64,000 bases of DNA from Aselliscus stoliczkanus (GCA_033961575.1 CM066733.1:135706421-135770420), one strand, 5' to 3'; positions 10,661-21,901 are shown, counted from the first letter of the stretch. The notes: generated by a model from the sequence alone, not told the origin. Numbers and translations are program-made.

Positions 10661-10907
10661 AGGCACTGCTGTTGTTAGAGGCCACTTGGGATACGGCAGT
10701 GTTTCTCAAGTATCTTTTATGAACAGACTGCTGCCTTTTTGATTCTTACAGTATCTGGGGGGACACTGGAATTGCTCTGAATTTAGAATTTTTGGTTGAA
10801 TAAATTCACTTTTTAAAAACTGAAAATATATTTATTTAGTTTGCATTTTATTGGTTTTCTAGAATATGTGATAAAGTAAATATCCTATGGGTACAGCTCC
10901 ATGAATT

Positions 10908-10910
10908 TTT

Positions 10911-10966
<56 letters not shown>

Positions 10967-10976
10967 CCACACACTT
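10908..10976 (+). repeat. (AC)n microsatellite
   Basis: A mostly uninterrupted ACAC tract with one A-rich break at about 10926, ending in CACACTTCCACACACTTCC. The minus-strand frame through it reads poly(CV) and is not coding. Confidence 0.95.
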
Positions 10977-11084
10977 CCACCTATATTGAGACATAAAACA
11001 TTTCCAGGCCCAGAAAGCTCCCTTGTGGCCCAAACCAGTGAATATCACTCTCATAAGTAAATACTATTCTGACATCGATCACCA

Positions 11085-11415
11085 CAGATTACTTTTGCCT
11101 GTTCTTGAACTTTATAAATATGGTATTGTATAGCACACATACTTTTGTGTCTGCCTTCCTTGCTCATTACGATGTCTGAAGGATCCATCCATGTTGTATG
11201 TAGCAGTAGTTTGTTCCTTTTGTATCAGCGTATTAGCATTCCATTATATGACTGTGTCACAATTTATTAATCCATTTTACTGTTGATGGAAATTTAGGCT
11301 GTTTACAGCTTATACCTGTCTGGTGGTGGGTATATACATAACAGTAGAATTACTGGGTCACAGAGTAGGCACATGTCTATAGCCTTTGAACTATATCTAT
11401 TTATAAAAAGGAACT
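11085..11415 (-). mobile_element. old LINE-1 (L1M) fragment, antisense
   Basis: The antisense L1 wording is clear: CATCCATGTTGTATGTAGCA, then TTAGCATTCCATTATATGAC, GATGGAAATTTAGGCTGTTT and GAATTACTGGGTCACAGAGT. This corresponds to the 3' part of an old L1 with heavy decay. Confidence 0.75.
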
Positions 11416-11544
11416 TCTATTATGGCTTGAGGTGCCTGTTACTTTTTCCTAATACATATTAAAATAAGAACATAACTATTAATAGTCACCCATGTATTGC
11501 CTAAAGTGATTTGACATATGCTACTTTGGAAAACACTGATAGCA

Positions 11545-11700
11545 GAAAGAAGGCCTGGACTTCAGAGTGAAACACTCCTGGACTGGGCTTTCAGCTCTGC
11601 TGCTTACTATAGCTGTGAGACCTTGGTCACATAATTCGTATGATTTAAGGGATGGTTTGCAATCTCTGAGTCTCATATTAGTGAACTGTAACTTTATGTT
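11545..11700 (+). mobile_element. MIR
   Basis: The central MIR wording is seen: GGACTTCAGAGTGAAACACT, then TCTGCTGCTTACTATAGCTGTGAGACCTTGG and an AATCTCTGAGTCTCATATTAG block. Confidence 0.75.
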
Positions 11701-11972
11701 AACATGGGTGAATCTTAACACAGATAAAGTTAAGGAAAAGAACCTGGACCCAAAAGAATACACATTGTATTTAAATAGAGTATAAAAATAAACAAAATAA
11801 ATCTCTGCTGTTGGATGTCAGGATAGTGGTTACCATTGAGAGGAAGCAGTGATTGGAAGAGGACTCAAGAGGAGCCTTCTGGTCTGCAGGAAATGTTTCC
11901 TATTTGATCTGGAGAGTGGTTACACACATGCATATATAGTTATATACATACACACATATTTATATACTCATA

Positions 11973-12102
11973 CCAGGGGTGCCAAAAAAAAGTATACATG
12001 TGACTTGTATTCACCTTTTGTTATCAGTGTATATTGAGTATTACAATTTTAATACAGTATTTTCCTTTCTTAAAATGCATATAATTTTTTTGGCAACTTC
12101 TG
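11973..12102. mobile_element. miniature Tc1/mariner-like element, copy 1 (130 bp)
   Basis: The left end CCAGGGGTGCCAAAAAAAAG and the right end (reverse complement CAGAAGTTGCCAAAAAAATT) are inverted repeats, each next to TA. The interior matches the right half of the copy at 25192-25432 (the TATTCACCTTTTGTTATCAG and ACAATTTTAATACAGTATTT blocks). The transposase coding end seen in copy 2 has been deleted. Confidence 0.85.
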
Positions 12103-12214
12103 TATATACAACGTAATGGTTGGGGGTGCTGGCCATGTTCTGTTTCTTGACCTAGGTGCTGACTACATAAGTATGCTCAGATGGTGAAAATTTATCAAGC
12201 TGTCCGTGTATGTT

Positions 12215-12345
12215 ATGTGCTCTAGAGATGCTGTGCTTCCTGTAAAATGGGGATAATAATGAAAATAATACCTACTTCAGAAGTTTGTTTCATGAAGTAA
12301 AAAAAGTACCTGCTCAATAAATATTAGTTCCTTTGCTCTTATTTC
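12215..12345 (+). mobile_element. MIR 3' half
   Basis: It reads TCCTGTAAAATGGGGATAAT, AATAATACCTACTTCAGAAG and TGCTCAATAAATATTAGTTC, the 3' half of MIR. Confidence 0.8.
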
Positions 12346-12712
12346 CCCATAGCCTCAGAGACGCAGCCAAAGGTAGAATTAGGACTTGTGATGCACTATG
12401 AGGAACAGCCACATCACAAAGTATTAACTTCATTATATTCACATTTTATCAGATGTAAAAGCCTTACACTAAAGAAACAGTGCTTCAGGGAAGAATAGAT
12501 GAACAGGTGAGAGACTGACTGGAAGAAGCATATTTTCCAGACACATATATGGGCATCCTACCAGCCAGTGTGCTCCAGGGAAACACACATGGGACATATG
12601 TACATGTATATAAAGTCATGTGCCACATAACATTTCCTTCAGCATATGGTTACATATACTATGGTTCATGGGATTATAATGGAGTTGAAAAATCCTATTA
12701 CTTAGTGATATC

Positions 12713-13401
12713 TGTGGATGAAAAATGGGCACAGTAATAAATCTAAACAAAGGTAATCTCACAGGGTAATCTGATCGTAAACTTCTAAATGGGCAGATCA
12801 TGGTGGGTAGTCAAGGTCAGGCCTCTAGCTTCCCTAGTAAAAGGTTTCTCTTTGCCTTAAGTCAGTCCTGTCCATTGTTTTTTATGCATCTAGGTTAACA
12901 CACCTCTGAAATGCCTCTTTTTAAATGGAATCACCTTCAAGAGAGCACATAACCTTGTGAACTGTCCTGTAATTCAATCCCTGCCTTGCTTTCTCCCACC
13001 TTCATGTAATCTTCATTACTTCCCTCCATAACCCTCCTTCCGTTGGGAGCAACTGATCTCACAGATTCATTCCACACAAATTTTCAAATATCTAACAGTT
13101 ATCTTAAGTATCATGACTCATCGCTTCCTTATCTTCCCCCTCTACCGTAACCTATCGCCAATCATGTTTGTTAGTTAGTACAGTAAAGACATATTTCATA
13201 GCGGCATCTTTGTGTGCAATGAATCTGTGAGATCAGTTGCGCCCGACAGAGGGTGAATTCCAAATGCATAAAAAAAACTATAAAACTGTCATTCTCTAGA
13301 GTGTTTGAGATCTTGCTTCCAGGCAATTGTCATCAGTTTTGGCTCAAGTAAACTTCTTATATAAAAATTCTCTACAAGTTTGGACTTTTGTTATGTTGAC
13401 A
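12713..13401 (+). mobile_element. solo LTR (copy A) inside the Tigger-like element
   Basis: It starts TGTGGATGAAAAATGGGC and ends TTATGTTGACA, a TG...CA retroviral LTR form. A TATA-like CATAAAAAAAACTATAAAA region lies near 13266-13285. The same sequence exists in inverse orientation at 14751-15222 (472 bp). After removing a 222-bp insertion and its 4-bp duplication this copy is about 463 bp, so the two agree in length. No internal retroviral genes flank it. Its 4-5 bp target duplication is too decayed to read with confidence. Confidence 0.78.
13032..13253. mobile_element. piggyBac-like (TTAA) miniature inverted-repeat element, 222 bp
   Basis: The ends are inverted repeats of about 46-49 bp: left CCCTCCTTCCGTTGGGAGC and right (reverse complement) CCCTCTGTCGGGCGC, followed by an exact 23-bp match GCAACTGATCTCACAGATTC plus ATT and then CACACAAA. 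Flanks are ATAA (13028-13031) and TGAA (13254-13257). The homologous position in the inverse LTR copy (14891-14894) is an uninterrupted TTAA. Terminal CCC and TTAA targeting are the hallmarks of piggyBac transposons. The interior has no coding remnant, so it needed a transposase in trans. Confidence 0.88.
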
Positions 13402-13921
13402 CCTTGTAGCCCTTATAACATTTTTTCACAGTGCGTTACTCATGTGTTTGTAGTGATGCTAGTGTAAACAAACCTACTGCCATATAAAAGTATAGCACAT
13501 ACAGTTATGTACAGTACATAATATTGGGAGATAGCAAGCGGCTATGCTATTAGTTTATGTATTTACTATATTATACTTTTTATTGTTATTTTAGACTGTA
13601 CTCTTTCTACTTATAAAAAAAGTTTGCTGTAACACAGTATGCCATGGTTTGCTGGCAGCTGCCTTATACATTTTGTGTTTACCATGTCTCTTGATTGCAT
13701 TATTTGCTCTTGTGTTTGATTTAATCTCACATTGTTTTGTACAGTAACATGAGGTACAGGCTTGTAGCCTAGGAGCAATAGGGTGTACCATACAGCCCAG
13801 GTGTGTAATAGGTTATACCACCTAGATTTGTGTGTGCTCTTTGATGTTTGAACAATGATGACATTGCCTAACAATTCATTTCTTAGAACTTATCCCCATC
13901 GTTAAGCAGAGCATGACTGTA

Positions 13922-14750
13922 TAGAGAGATTTATTTTAATGAACTGGCTTATGTGATTGCAGGGGCTGGTATGTCTGAAATCTGCAGGGCAGAATGGCAC
14001 ATTGGCTGGCTGGAAACTCAGGCAGGATTTTTAGGCTATAATCTTGCGACAGAATTTCTTCATCTCCAGGTAATATCACTTTGCTCTTAAGGCCTTCAAT
14101 TGATTGGATGAGGCTCACCTACATTATGAAGGACCATCTCCTTTATTTAAAGTCAACTGATCATAAATATTTATCACATGTAAAAAAATGCCTTTACAGT
14201 AACATCTGAACTAGTTTTTGGGCACCATAGCTTGGCCAGGATGACACATAGAATTATATATCACAGCATCTGTAAATCCTGTTTAAAGTTAAGACATTCA
14301 GTTATGTACTCTGCTTAAATGGCTCTGACTATATATTTAGTCAGAGCACATTAATCTTCTGGTAGATATTTATATCCTGTTCCAAGTGATATATGATCTT
14401 ATGGTTTCATATTGCATGGGCCACAGGCAATGATACTAATCTTGGCTGAGGTATGTTAGTTATAAAGGAGGTTAGATATTTATGTTATATCAAGAACATC
14501 AGACAACTAGCTAAATCTTCAGGAATTCTCCAAAATCTTATCTGATCATATCTCAGAGAAAACGATCTCCAATTTACTGGATATAATGGCATCCTTCAGC
14601 CAATGAAATGGTTGAATTCTAAAATCTTATTACTTTTTGTTGTTGTTGTAACTTGAAACATGTATTTTTTCCAAAAATAATGTTATAAATGGTGGTTATG
14701 ATGTTCCCAGTCTCCCAGGAAAACCTAGATAGATAGTATCTCGCCATTTG
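13922..14750. other. unassigned stretch
   Basis: No recognisable gene or repeat. It separates the two inverse LTR copies. Confidence 0.35.
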
Positions 14751-15222
14751 TGTTGTCATGTAAGAAATGCCCAAACCTGTAGAGAATTTTTATGAGTTTA
14801 TTTGAGCCAAAACTGATGACATTGCTGTGAAGCAAGATCTCAAATGCTCCAGAGAATGACAGTTTTGCAGTTTCTTTTATACATTTGGAATTAAGGAGGG
14901 AACAAAGGAAGATTATTTTAAGATGGGAGAAAGCAAGTTGGGGATTAGATTATAGGACATTTAACAAGACTATGTGGTCTCTTGTAGGTGGTTGTGCTTT
15001 CTAGGGGTCTGGAAAAGAGAATTATTTCTGACATTTCAAAGGTGTGTTAACCTAAATGCACAAAAACCATGGACAGGGCTCATTTAAACCTTTTACTAAA
15101 GAAGTTATAAGGCTGGGGTGTGACTACCCACCATGACCTGCCCAGTTAGAAATTTATGATCAGATTGCCCTGTGAGGGTACTTTCACTCAGATTTTTTAC
15201 AGCACCCCATTTTTTGTCCACA
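14751..15222 (-). mobile_element. solo LTR (copy B), inverse orientation, with empty TTAA site
   Basis: On the minus strand it starts TGTGGACAAAAAATGGGG and ends CTTACATGACAACA. It carries TATAAAAGAAACTGC near 14868-14882 (TATA-like) and an AAATAAAC polyadenylation-type signal near 14792-14799. It is homologous to copy A throughout but lacks the 222-bp TTAA element. No internal ERV sequence was seen beside it. Confidence 0.78.
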
Positions 15223-15620
15223 GTGTAAAATTTTAACATTCCCTTTAGGTAATTAGTTTCACAATTAATTTCCAGATTGCCCATTCTTCTTTCTCTGACT
15301 TCAAGAAAATGTTAGAAATGAATGATCATGTGCCTCCTGCCACAAAGTTATACAGAGAAGTTCAATGAACAGAAAAAAATGTTTAAGTGACAAATGAACC
15401 TATGGATTACATCTCATTCACAGAAATATTTCATTGGGATCCATATGTTTAAAACCAATTAGAATAAGTTATGCACGTTTAAAAGTCAGGAGATTTCTCA
15501 ACAAGCACAGATTCCTGGATTCTCTTGAAAAATAAAACGAAACAGGAGATCTGGTAATATGAGGCCAAGATTATGTCAGTAAATATTGGTGGGAGTGAAC
15601 TAATTAATGGTATCCCCTGG
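15223..15620. other. unassigned stretch
   Basis: No recognisable gene or repeat. Confidence 0.3.
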
Positions 15621-15639
15621 ATTGTGCTCTCCAGGTCAC

Positions 15640-16235
15640 CAGAAACATTTTCTGGCTGGCTTCAGTGTTAGGTACCACCTGGGCCCTGAAAGCATTTGAT
15701 GATGAGACAAGTAAAGAGTTGCTGGGAGCTGGCTTGTGAGCAGGCAGGATGGGACAGGCAAAGAGTTAACAGGAGTGAGCTTGTGGGCTAACAGGATTGA
15801 GCTAAACAGTAACTGGTTGGCTCTGACTACCCTGGCCAGCTCTGCACTTGCAGGCTGACAAGCACCCTACATCCATCATAGGTAGGAATAGAATGGTTTC
15901 CAATCACAACAGCAACCCACTGCAAACTAAAAACACCCATCATAGATGGGAACAGAACAGTTCCCAGAAGACAATTGCAACAGCAGCCTCCCTGCAAGCT
16001 GACAAGCACCCTACATCCTGCGTGGAAAAATATAAAACCTCAGCATTCCTTCTCATCAGCTCAGCTGTCTCCACCAGACTGCCCTGGCAAACTCCTGCCA
16101 GTATTTCTCTTACCCTTCTGTCTTGGCAGCTCTCCCTCTCAGACTGCCCAGACAAAACTTCTGCCACTTCCAAACAGAACACTGTCTCCCTTTTTACCTT
16201 TCAAACAGTCTTTTCTTACTCTTGTAGAGTGTCAT
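15640..16235 (+). mobile_element. probable ERV LTR with duplicated U3 blocks
   Basis: There is a TATA motif GAAAAATATAAAACCTC at about 16025-16041 and pyrimidine-rich sequence downstream. Upstream, two homologous blocks of about 70 bp (15850-15925 and 15935-16010) share ACCCATCATAG-type, GGGAACAGAACAGTTCCCA-type and CTGACAAGCACCCTACATCC segments, as in retroviral U3 enhancer repeats. LTR limits, target duplication and internal genes are not resolved, so the ERV identity is an inference. Open frames through it (e.g. 15975-16457) are not gag, pol or env. Confidence 0.5.
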
Positions 16236-16239
16236 AAAT

Positions 16240-18190
16240 TCTTTTACATTCTGCAAATGAGGAGGGGTGAATTCGACACCAAGATATTTGAATTTATCAC
16301 CTTTGTTAAAGAGACATTCTGTGATACCTTGCTGGGGGCTCTGTCACACGTGCAGTGTCTGTCAGTGTACTCGATTCCAATTAGAAGCAGGAGGCTGTGC
16401 TTGGTGGGGAGAATGAGAGGTGGCAAAGGGGACATGCTCAGCTGTGACTGTCTTTAGAAGGAAGGAGGTGTAAAGGGACATTCTGTATAACACTGGAAGA
16501 AAGAACCTTTCTGAAGCAAATTCACTAGACTCGCCTTCACACTGTGTGTGCTGAAGGGTAACGGGAGATGTGTTCACTTTGTTTAGTTTACACCACCTCC
16601 CTGGAGCATTGTGCCTTGTCACATTTTTGTGCATGTGTTTGAAGTGAGTATATTATGTGATCATTAAAAATAAATGCCCAGTATAGCTAAGGAAATAGAT
16701 TTTCAAGTCCAATCTTCTTTCTGTATGTGTATATCATACCCGGATTTCTAGCACTGCAGAAGGGCCTTTAAAATGGTAACTAATCACTGTATACTACAGG
16801 GAAACAAAGGCTGGCCAGATGTTTCAAAGTCAGTGTTTATTTGAATATAGTCAAACATAAATCTTAGTATCATTATCTCTTCTCAACTCTGAGTATATAA
16901 TGAACACATCAGGCATGATGGTACATGTGTTATTATGATTAAATGGATAATCTGCATTGTGAGTATTCAATTATTATCCCCAAATGTTTATTAAATACTG
17001 ACATATTGATGGAGCTGTCATTAGACCCTACATAAAAATTAATCAGATAGGTAACCACCCAGGCATCATTCATTATTCAAAATAAACAACAATGCTAATG
17101 AGACATACAAAATAATGACACTTGTCTGAGAGGCATGGCATCTTTAGAAGTTACTGGGCTGATTCTATTTTACCACTAGTGTCTGTACAAATGTTAACTT
17201 CATCAAAGGTATGAAATCCTTAAACAATTATGTCAGCAATAATAGGATGAACTAGGGTACATATATAATACATATTTTACATATTTAGTTAAAAACAATT
17301 TTTCTACATTCATGTAGAGACTGTAGCATTTTAAATTTCCATTTTTCAGAAAAGGATAAATGATTATTAAATCAGTTCTTATTAGTCCCAATTCTCTTCA
17401 TGTGTCTCAGCAAGGGAGGGGTGGAATTAGGAAAGTCTTCAAAAGAGATATAAGTTGAGTGTTTAAAGAAGAGTAGATGTCCTTCATGATGACATAAAGG
17501 ATGAAGGTTATTTTAGGGGTAACAGGAGAGAGAGTAAAGGTCTGAAAATAATGGACCACTTCAGTGTAGCACATTTTGTCTGGAGTGAAAGATGGGAGAA
17601 ACACGGTCAGAAGTTAATCTAGCAAGGCAAGCAAGGGAAAGCCATATTTGACGACCAAGCATTTCATTTATGTTTCATTCTAGAGCCAAGAAAGGCCAAT
17701 TTAAAGCTTTGATGGCAAGCTGAGACTCTAACAAGGAAATATTGCCATCAGAGAAATGGACAAACTGAAAGGCTCAAACTAAGGCAGTGGTTGTAGGGAC
17801 AGAGAAAATGGGAATAATGGTGATGTTAGGGAGATAAAATAATCAGGGCTTGGACACCTGGTAGATGGGGAAAGTTGGGCAGTGAAGTCTTAGAGAGCGA
17901 CCCAGGTTTCTGGGTTGGTTGGGAGATCAGGATTGTCTTTGGCTAGCAAAGCTGACAATGCAGTTGACTGTTTGTTGTTCTGCAGATTGTGATGTGGGCA
18001 GGGTGGTAGGCTCCTCCTCACTTCTGATCAGCCTTCTTTAGTGTGAGCTTTCATCCTCGTGTTGTCATCTGGTTATAGTAGGAAGCATGTGCTACTTCCA
18101 GCACTAGCATCACATCCACTGTGGTCCGGTTTGGATGGAGAAGATGGGTGAAGGGCAAAAGTCTGAATCTGCCCCTTTCATTTATCTAGT
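16240..18190. other. unassigned stretch
   Basis: Nothing recognisable in about 2 kb. It is mostly AT-rich with small open frames lacking family features. Confidence 0.35.
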
Positions 18191-18194
18191 ATCG

Positions 18195-18590
18195 GTTTTT
18201 AAATTAAATTTATTGGGGTAACATTGGTTAATAACATTCTATAAATTGCAGGTGTACAACTTTAATATAACATCTGTATACTCCATTGTGTGCTCACCAT
18301 CCAAAGCCTAGCCTCCTTCTCTCAGCTTCTGTTTGACCCTTTGACCCCCTTTCTGTCCGGTAACCACTATTCTGTTGTCTGTATCTATGAGGTTTCTTTC
18401 TTCTTGTTATTGTTTTGTTTGTTCATTTGTTGCTTTTTGTTTTATATGAAACATATGGGTGAAATCATTCGGTTCTTGTCCTTTTCCATCTGAATTATTT
18501 TACTTAACACTTAACATAATACAGATCTTTTTAAAGACCTTTCCTGAATGTCGCATTCCTGTCATTGTATTAATAATATGTATTAGCTAG
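18195..18590 (-). mobile_element. LINE-1 3' end, antisense
   Basis: It starts with a AAATTTATTGGGGTAACATT block, then GCAGGTGTACAACTTTAATA, a ACCCCCTTTCTGTCCGGTAACCACTATTCTG block and TGTATCTATGAGG. This is the antisense 3' UTR layout of chiropteran-type L1. Confidence 0.8.
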
Positions 18591-19080
18591 AACTCACTTG
18601 CATAGCTACCCTTAGTTGCAAAGGAGTTTTTAAGACTGGTATATTGCTCTCTGAGCTAAATAGTGGTTCTGTTGGTGAAGAATGGATATTGTGAGGACAA
18701 TAGAAGTGTTTTCCACAGGTGATTCAGTGGATGTTGGTTTCATGCTCCGAGACAGGAAGTATAGGATGAGTATCAAGGCTGAGTAGAAAGACAATGTGCT
18801 CAGTTAAGAATGTGATTTGTTTGTGGTGACTGTGAGTCATCCAGCTGCGGTATTCAGCTGGCATCTGAAAATCATGAAGAAGCATAACTGATGATAATTT
18901 TGGAAGTCCTTTCTCAGCATAATAATAATAGTTACTCATTATGGGACTACTTTAGGTGTCAAAGCAGATTGGTTATTTGGTTCTTAATAGCAGTCATCTT
19001 CAAACTGGGATACTCCTGAACATAGAAGACTTTCCAAGGAGCGTATGAGCATAGATAGTTTTTCGTTGTTGTTTTGTTTC
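18591..19080. other. unassigned stretch
   Basis: No recognisable gene or repeat. Confidence 0.3.
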
Positions 19081-19086
19081 TTAATT

Positions 19087-19307
19087 TTTATTGAGTAACA
19101 GTGTATTTTTTCCAGGACCTAACAGCTCCAAGTCAAGCTATTGTCCTTCAATCTAGTTGTGGAGGGCACAGCTCAGCTCCAAGTCCAGTTGCTGCTTTCA
19201 ATTTAGTTGCAGGGGGCACAGCCCACCATCTCATGTGGGAATCGAATCCGCAACCTTGTTGTTCACAGCACGTACTCTAACCAACTGAACCACCTGGCCA
19301 CCCCCTT
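19087..19307 (-). mobile_element. VES/Rhin-type SINE, antisense
   Basis: It begins TTTTTATTGAGTAACAGTGT, has two body modules (CAATCTAGTTGTGGAGGGCA and CAATTTAGTTGCAGGGGGCA) and ends with a tRNA-like head in reverse (GGGAATCGAATCCGCAACC, then CTCTAACCAACTGAACCACC). The wording resembles bat VES/Rhin SINEs. Confidence 0.85.
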
Positions 19308-20470
19308 AAGGGAATCAATTTCTAGGTTCTCAATTCCCATACTCTTACTTGGAATTGATCTACCTGAGAACTGGCTGATCTGTTTATGAAGGTTCTTCAT
19401 TTTGACATCTCCTTTCCCAGAAGTCCTTCTCCCAATTTAAAGAGAAAGAGATGCTTCTACTCAGCTAGAATTTCATATTCCATCACTTAATAACAGGTTT
19501 GTTATGAGAAACAGCATTATTTCCTTATTTTATAATTTATTGTAAACTGAGAAAATTAATTCTCTTACCTCTATATAATTTTAATCTTGAGTTTACTACT
19601 TTTAGCAATTGATTTTATAAGATGTACTTCATAATTTATTTCTCAAGAGTTTTTATAATATCCCTTAAAATTCATATTAATATATTTACTTGAATTGAAA
19701 ACTGAAACCAAAGTTTTTCTGAAGAAAGTAATTGTGATATGACTGACTTTGCCAGTTAGGTTAGATGCTGAACAATTTTTATAAATTCAGTGAGCTAAAT
19801 CTGTTGTTTCAACTCATCAAAGCTTTGACAAAAATATATTTAAAATGTGTAATAAAAATTTTTGAAAAAAACTTATCAAAAATTATGACCATGCAAAAAT
19901 GTATTAAAATAGAGACTTTAGTGCTTTTAACCTCTTTTGAATGTATCTTATTTTAGAAAGTACCTCTAAGTCAAAAATAAAATATATAATTAATAGTCAT
20001 TTGATAAGTCTTGGCACAAGCTTTTTTTGGCAAAAGACCTAATAACTCGATAAAAATTTGGTTGCAAGCCAGGTAGTTTCCAACCCTTTTCTTCCAGCAA
20101 AATTGAAGGCAAGCCTAATCAAGTTGTCATTTGATAGAACATGAAGAATCATTTTATGACAAATCCCTAGGTGATTTTTGACATAAAACTGAGGCGTTCA
20201 AAGAATTGAGTGACTTTGTTTCAGCAAAAACTTTTCTATCCCCATATATTTATTTATTGAAACAAGATTTATTAACATTTATAAAAATGAAAAAATAGAA
20301 AGATACCAATTTTTTTCTCCCATTAGCAATAATAATATTCATGGATGAATAGGTAACTAATTTTTAAAATGCAGCTTATTCATCTCATTAAGAGATGCAT
20401 TTCCAACAAAAATTTCTTTTATGTTTAATAATTATCTATCAACTCTGTCAACATAAAAATGCTGTTTTGA
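19308..20470. other. AT-rich unassigned stretch
   Basis: No recognisable gene or repeat. It is strongly AT-rich at 19480-20450. Confidence 0.35.
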
Positions 20471-20474
20471 TCAA

Positions 20475-20645
20475 CTGTATGCTAGTAATTTTTTTTTTAA
20501 ACAAACATTTATTTCTCACAGTTCTGGAGACAGAGAAGTACAAGACGAAGGTACCAGCAAATTTGGTCCAGTGAGGGCCTGCATCTTGGTTTGTAGATGG
20601 CTGTCTTGTATCTCCCATGGCGGGAGAGTTTACTAGTAATTTCAA
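20475..20645. mobile_element. old interspersed repeat fragment, unnamed
   Basis: The ATTTATTTCTCACAGTTCTG wording followed by a TCCAGTGAGGGCCTGCATCT block is typical of old mammalian LTR or DNA-transposon fossils. I cannot place the family with confidence. Confidence 0.45.
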
Positions 20646-20839
20646 TGAAAGAAAATTTTAACGTTTAGAGTGTAATGGGAACATAAAGTAAAAATATTTT
20701 CAATTTATACGCACATTTGTGCCACAGATAATATATGGTTATCTATGAAAGACTTTCAAGCATAGAATGATATTACATTTGGATAAATTTATGTGGAAGA
20801 GACAGAATGGAGTTAGTGTTTGGAAAATTTCCCGGATCA

Positions 20840-21235
20840 ACCAGAGGAAGAAGCTGACAACTCTATTACATTAAGAGTTTATTAAGGGGACTTACACAAG
20901 ACGTGTATCCCAGGTCAATGCGAAAGGCCCTGGATATGCTCTGCACAGTGGGGGTTATATTGGACAGTGCAGGCTGGCTGGATGGGGGACTGCAGCACAC
21001 CCACCCCAGATAAGGAGAAAATGCCTGTCGTGCTTGGGGTCCGGGCAACGCCAGTGCTCCAGGAACCGGAACAAGCCAGCACGCAGTGGGGGACAGGGGA
21101 GAGGTCCATCAGACGGTCTTGGAGGGGGTTTAGGGAAAGCAATCTCTGTGCCGCCCCCCCCCCCCCCCCCCGTTAGCTGGTAGGTCTGGCAGCACTCAGG
21201 CAGCGGTCATGTTATGAAACAGTCTTTCCTCTACA
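20840..21235 (-). mobile_element. possible ERV LTR, antisense
   Basis: It has GAGTTTATTAAGGGG at 20875-20889, which on the minus strand gives an AATAAACTC-type polyadenylation signal. GC-rich sequence follows, with a C21-like run at about 21152-21172. The layout resembles R/U5-U3 of an LTR but ends and duplications are not seen. Confidence 0.35.
21146..21172. repeat. poly-C run
   Basis: A nearly pure C homopolymer of about 20 bases, prone to assembly and polymerase error. Confidence 0.9.
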
Positions 21236-21353
21236 ATTAGCAAGCAACAAACTAAAATTACTGATTGCTGCAAGGAACTTCATGTTCACGTTTTTGAAAA
21301 ACACATACTTGTATTAAACTGCTAGAATATTTAGATTCCATTGGCTACTTTTA

Positions 21354-21800
21354 TTTATTTTTTTTAAAGATTTTATTGGGGAATTTGGGGAGGGGAACAG
21401 GCAAGTTGCTGTCCTTTTGTTCTTCAGTCTAGTTGTGGAGGACATTGCTTCAGTGGTCCATATTGGTATGGTCATTGCGCTCTTCCCAGGTGAGGCAGAT
21501 CAGTCGCTGGCCTCTGGATGGCCGTTCACAGTGGCTATTGGCAGTTCACACCATCTGCCAGCCACTCACGCTGGCTGCCGGCCATTCGCTGTAGCCTATG
21601 GCAGCCCACTGCAGCAGGGGCTGCAGCTATGCTCTCCCGGGGAATCACAGCAGCCCAGCTCCAGGTGGAGCTGTTGTTCACCATCTCAGCTGTAGAGGGC
21701 AGTGTCACTGGCCCTCATATGTGGGATCCAAACCAGGGCCCCGCTGCTCAGAGCTGGTGTCCCAAGCCAGTTGTTAACCAGTGCACCACTCGCCCAGCCC
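21354..21800 (-). mobile_element. long tRNA-headed SINE, antisense
   Basis: It begins with a T run and AAAGATTTTATTGGGGAATT, has a CAGGCAAGTTGCTGTCCTTT body block and a long GC-rich middle, and ends with the antisense tRNA head (GCACCACTCGCCCAGCCC). It sits immediately after the left target duplication of the L1 block. Confidence 0.9.
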
Positions 21801-21867
21801 AGATATGTACATTTCTTTAGATATGATGCTATTACACAGTTAATAGACGACACTATAGTGTAAATAT

Positions 21868-21870
21868 AAC

Positions 21871-21900
<30 letters not shown>
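21868..21900. repeat. (TTA)n tract
   Basis: About ten TTA/ATT units mark the A-rich 3' end of the antisense L1. This is where its own poly(A) would be. Confidence 0.9.

Positions 21901-21901
<1 letters not shown>

Larger units (their letters stand above)
12613..13919. mobile_element. Tigger/Zombi-like DNA transposon fossil, split by an LTR
   Basis: The two halves are 12613-12712 and 13402-13919. The ends are inverted repeats flanked by TA (left AAGTCATGTGCCACATAACA, right reverse complement CAGTCATGCTCTGCTTAACG). The interior has the blocks GGATTATAATGGAGTTGAAA, GGTGTAAACAAACCTAC-like and TTGTAGCCTAGGAGCAATAG, which I associate with a widespread mammalian pogo/Tigger-type fossil (Tigger4/Zombi; name from memory). 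After the LTR the sequence resumes in register, with about 36 bp corresponding to the consensus gap. Confidence 0.75.

Noticed and set aside
10848..11054. Minus-strand poly(Cys-Val) frame
   Set aside because: It is a reading of an (AC)n microsatellite.
15975..16457. 160-codon frame as an ERV gene
   Set aside because: No gag, pol or env features. It overlaps other frames in the presumed LTR and adjacent unassigned DNA.
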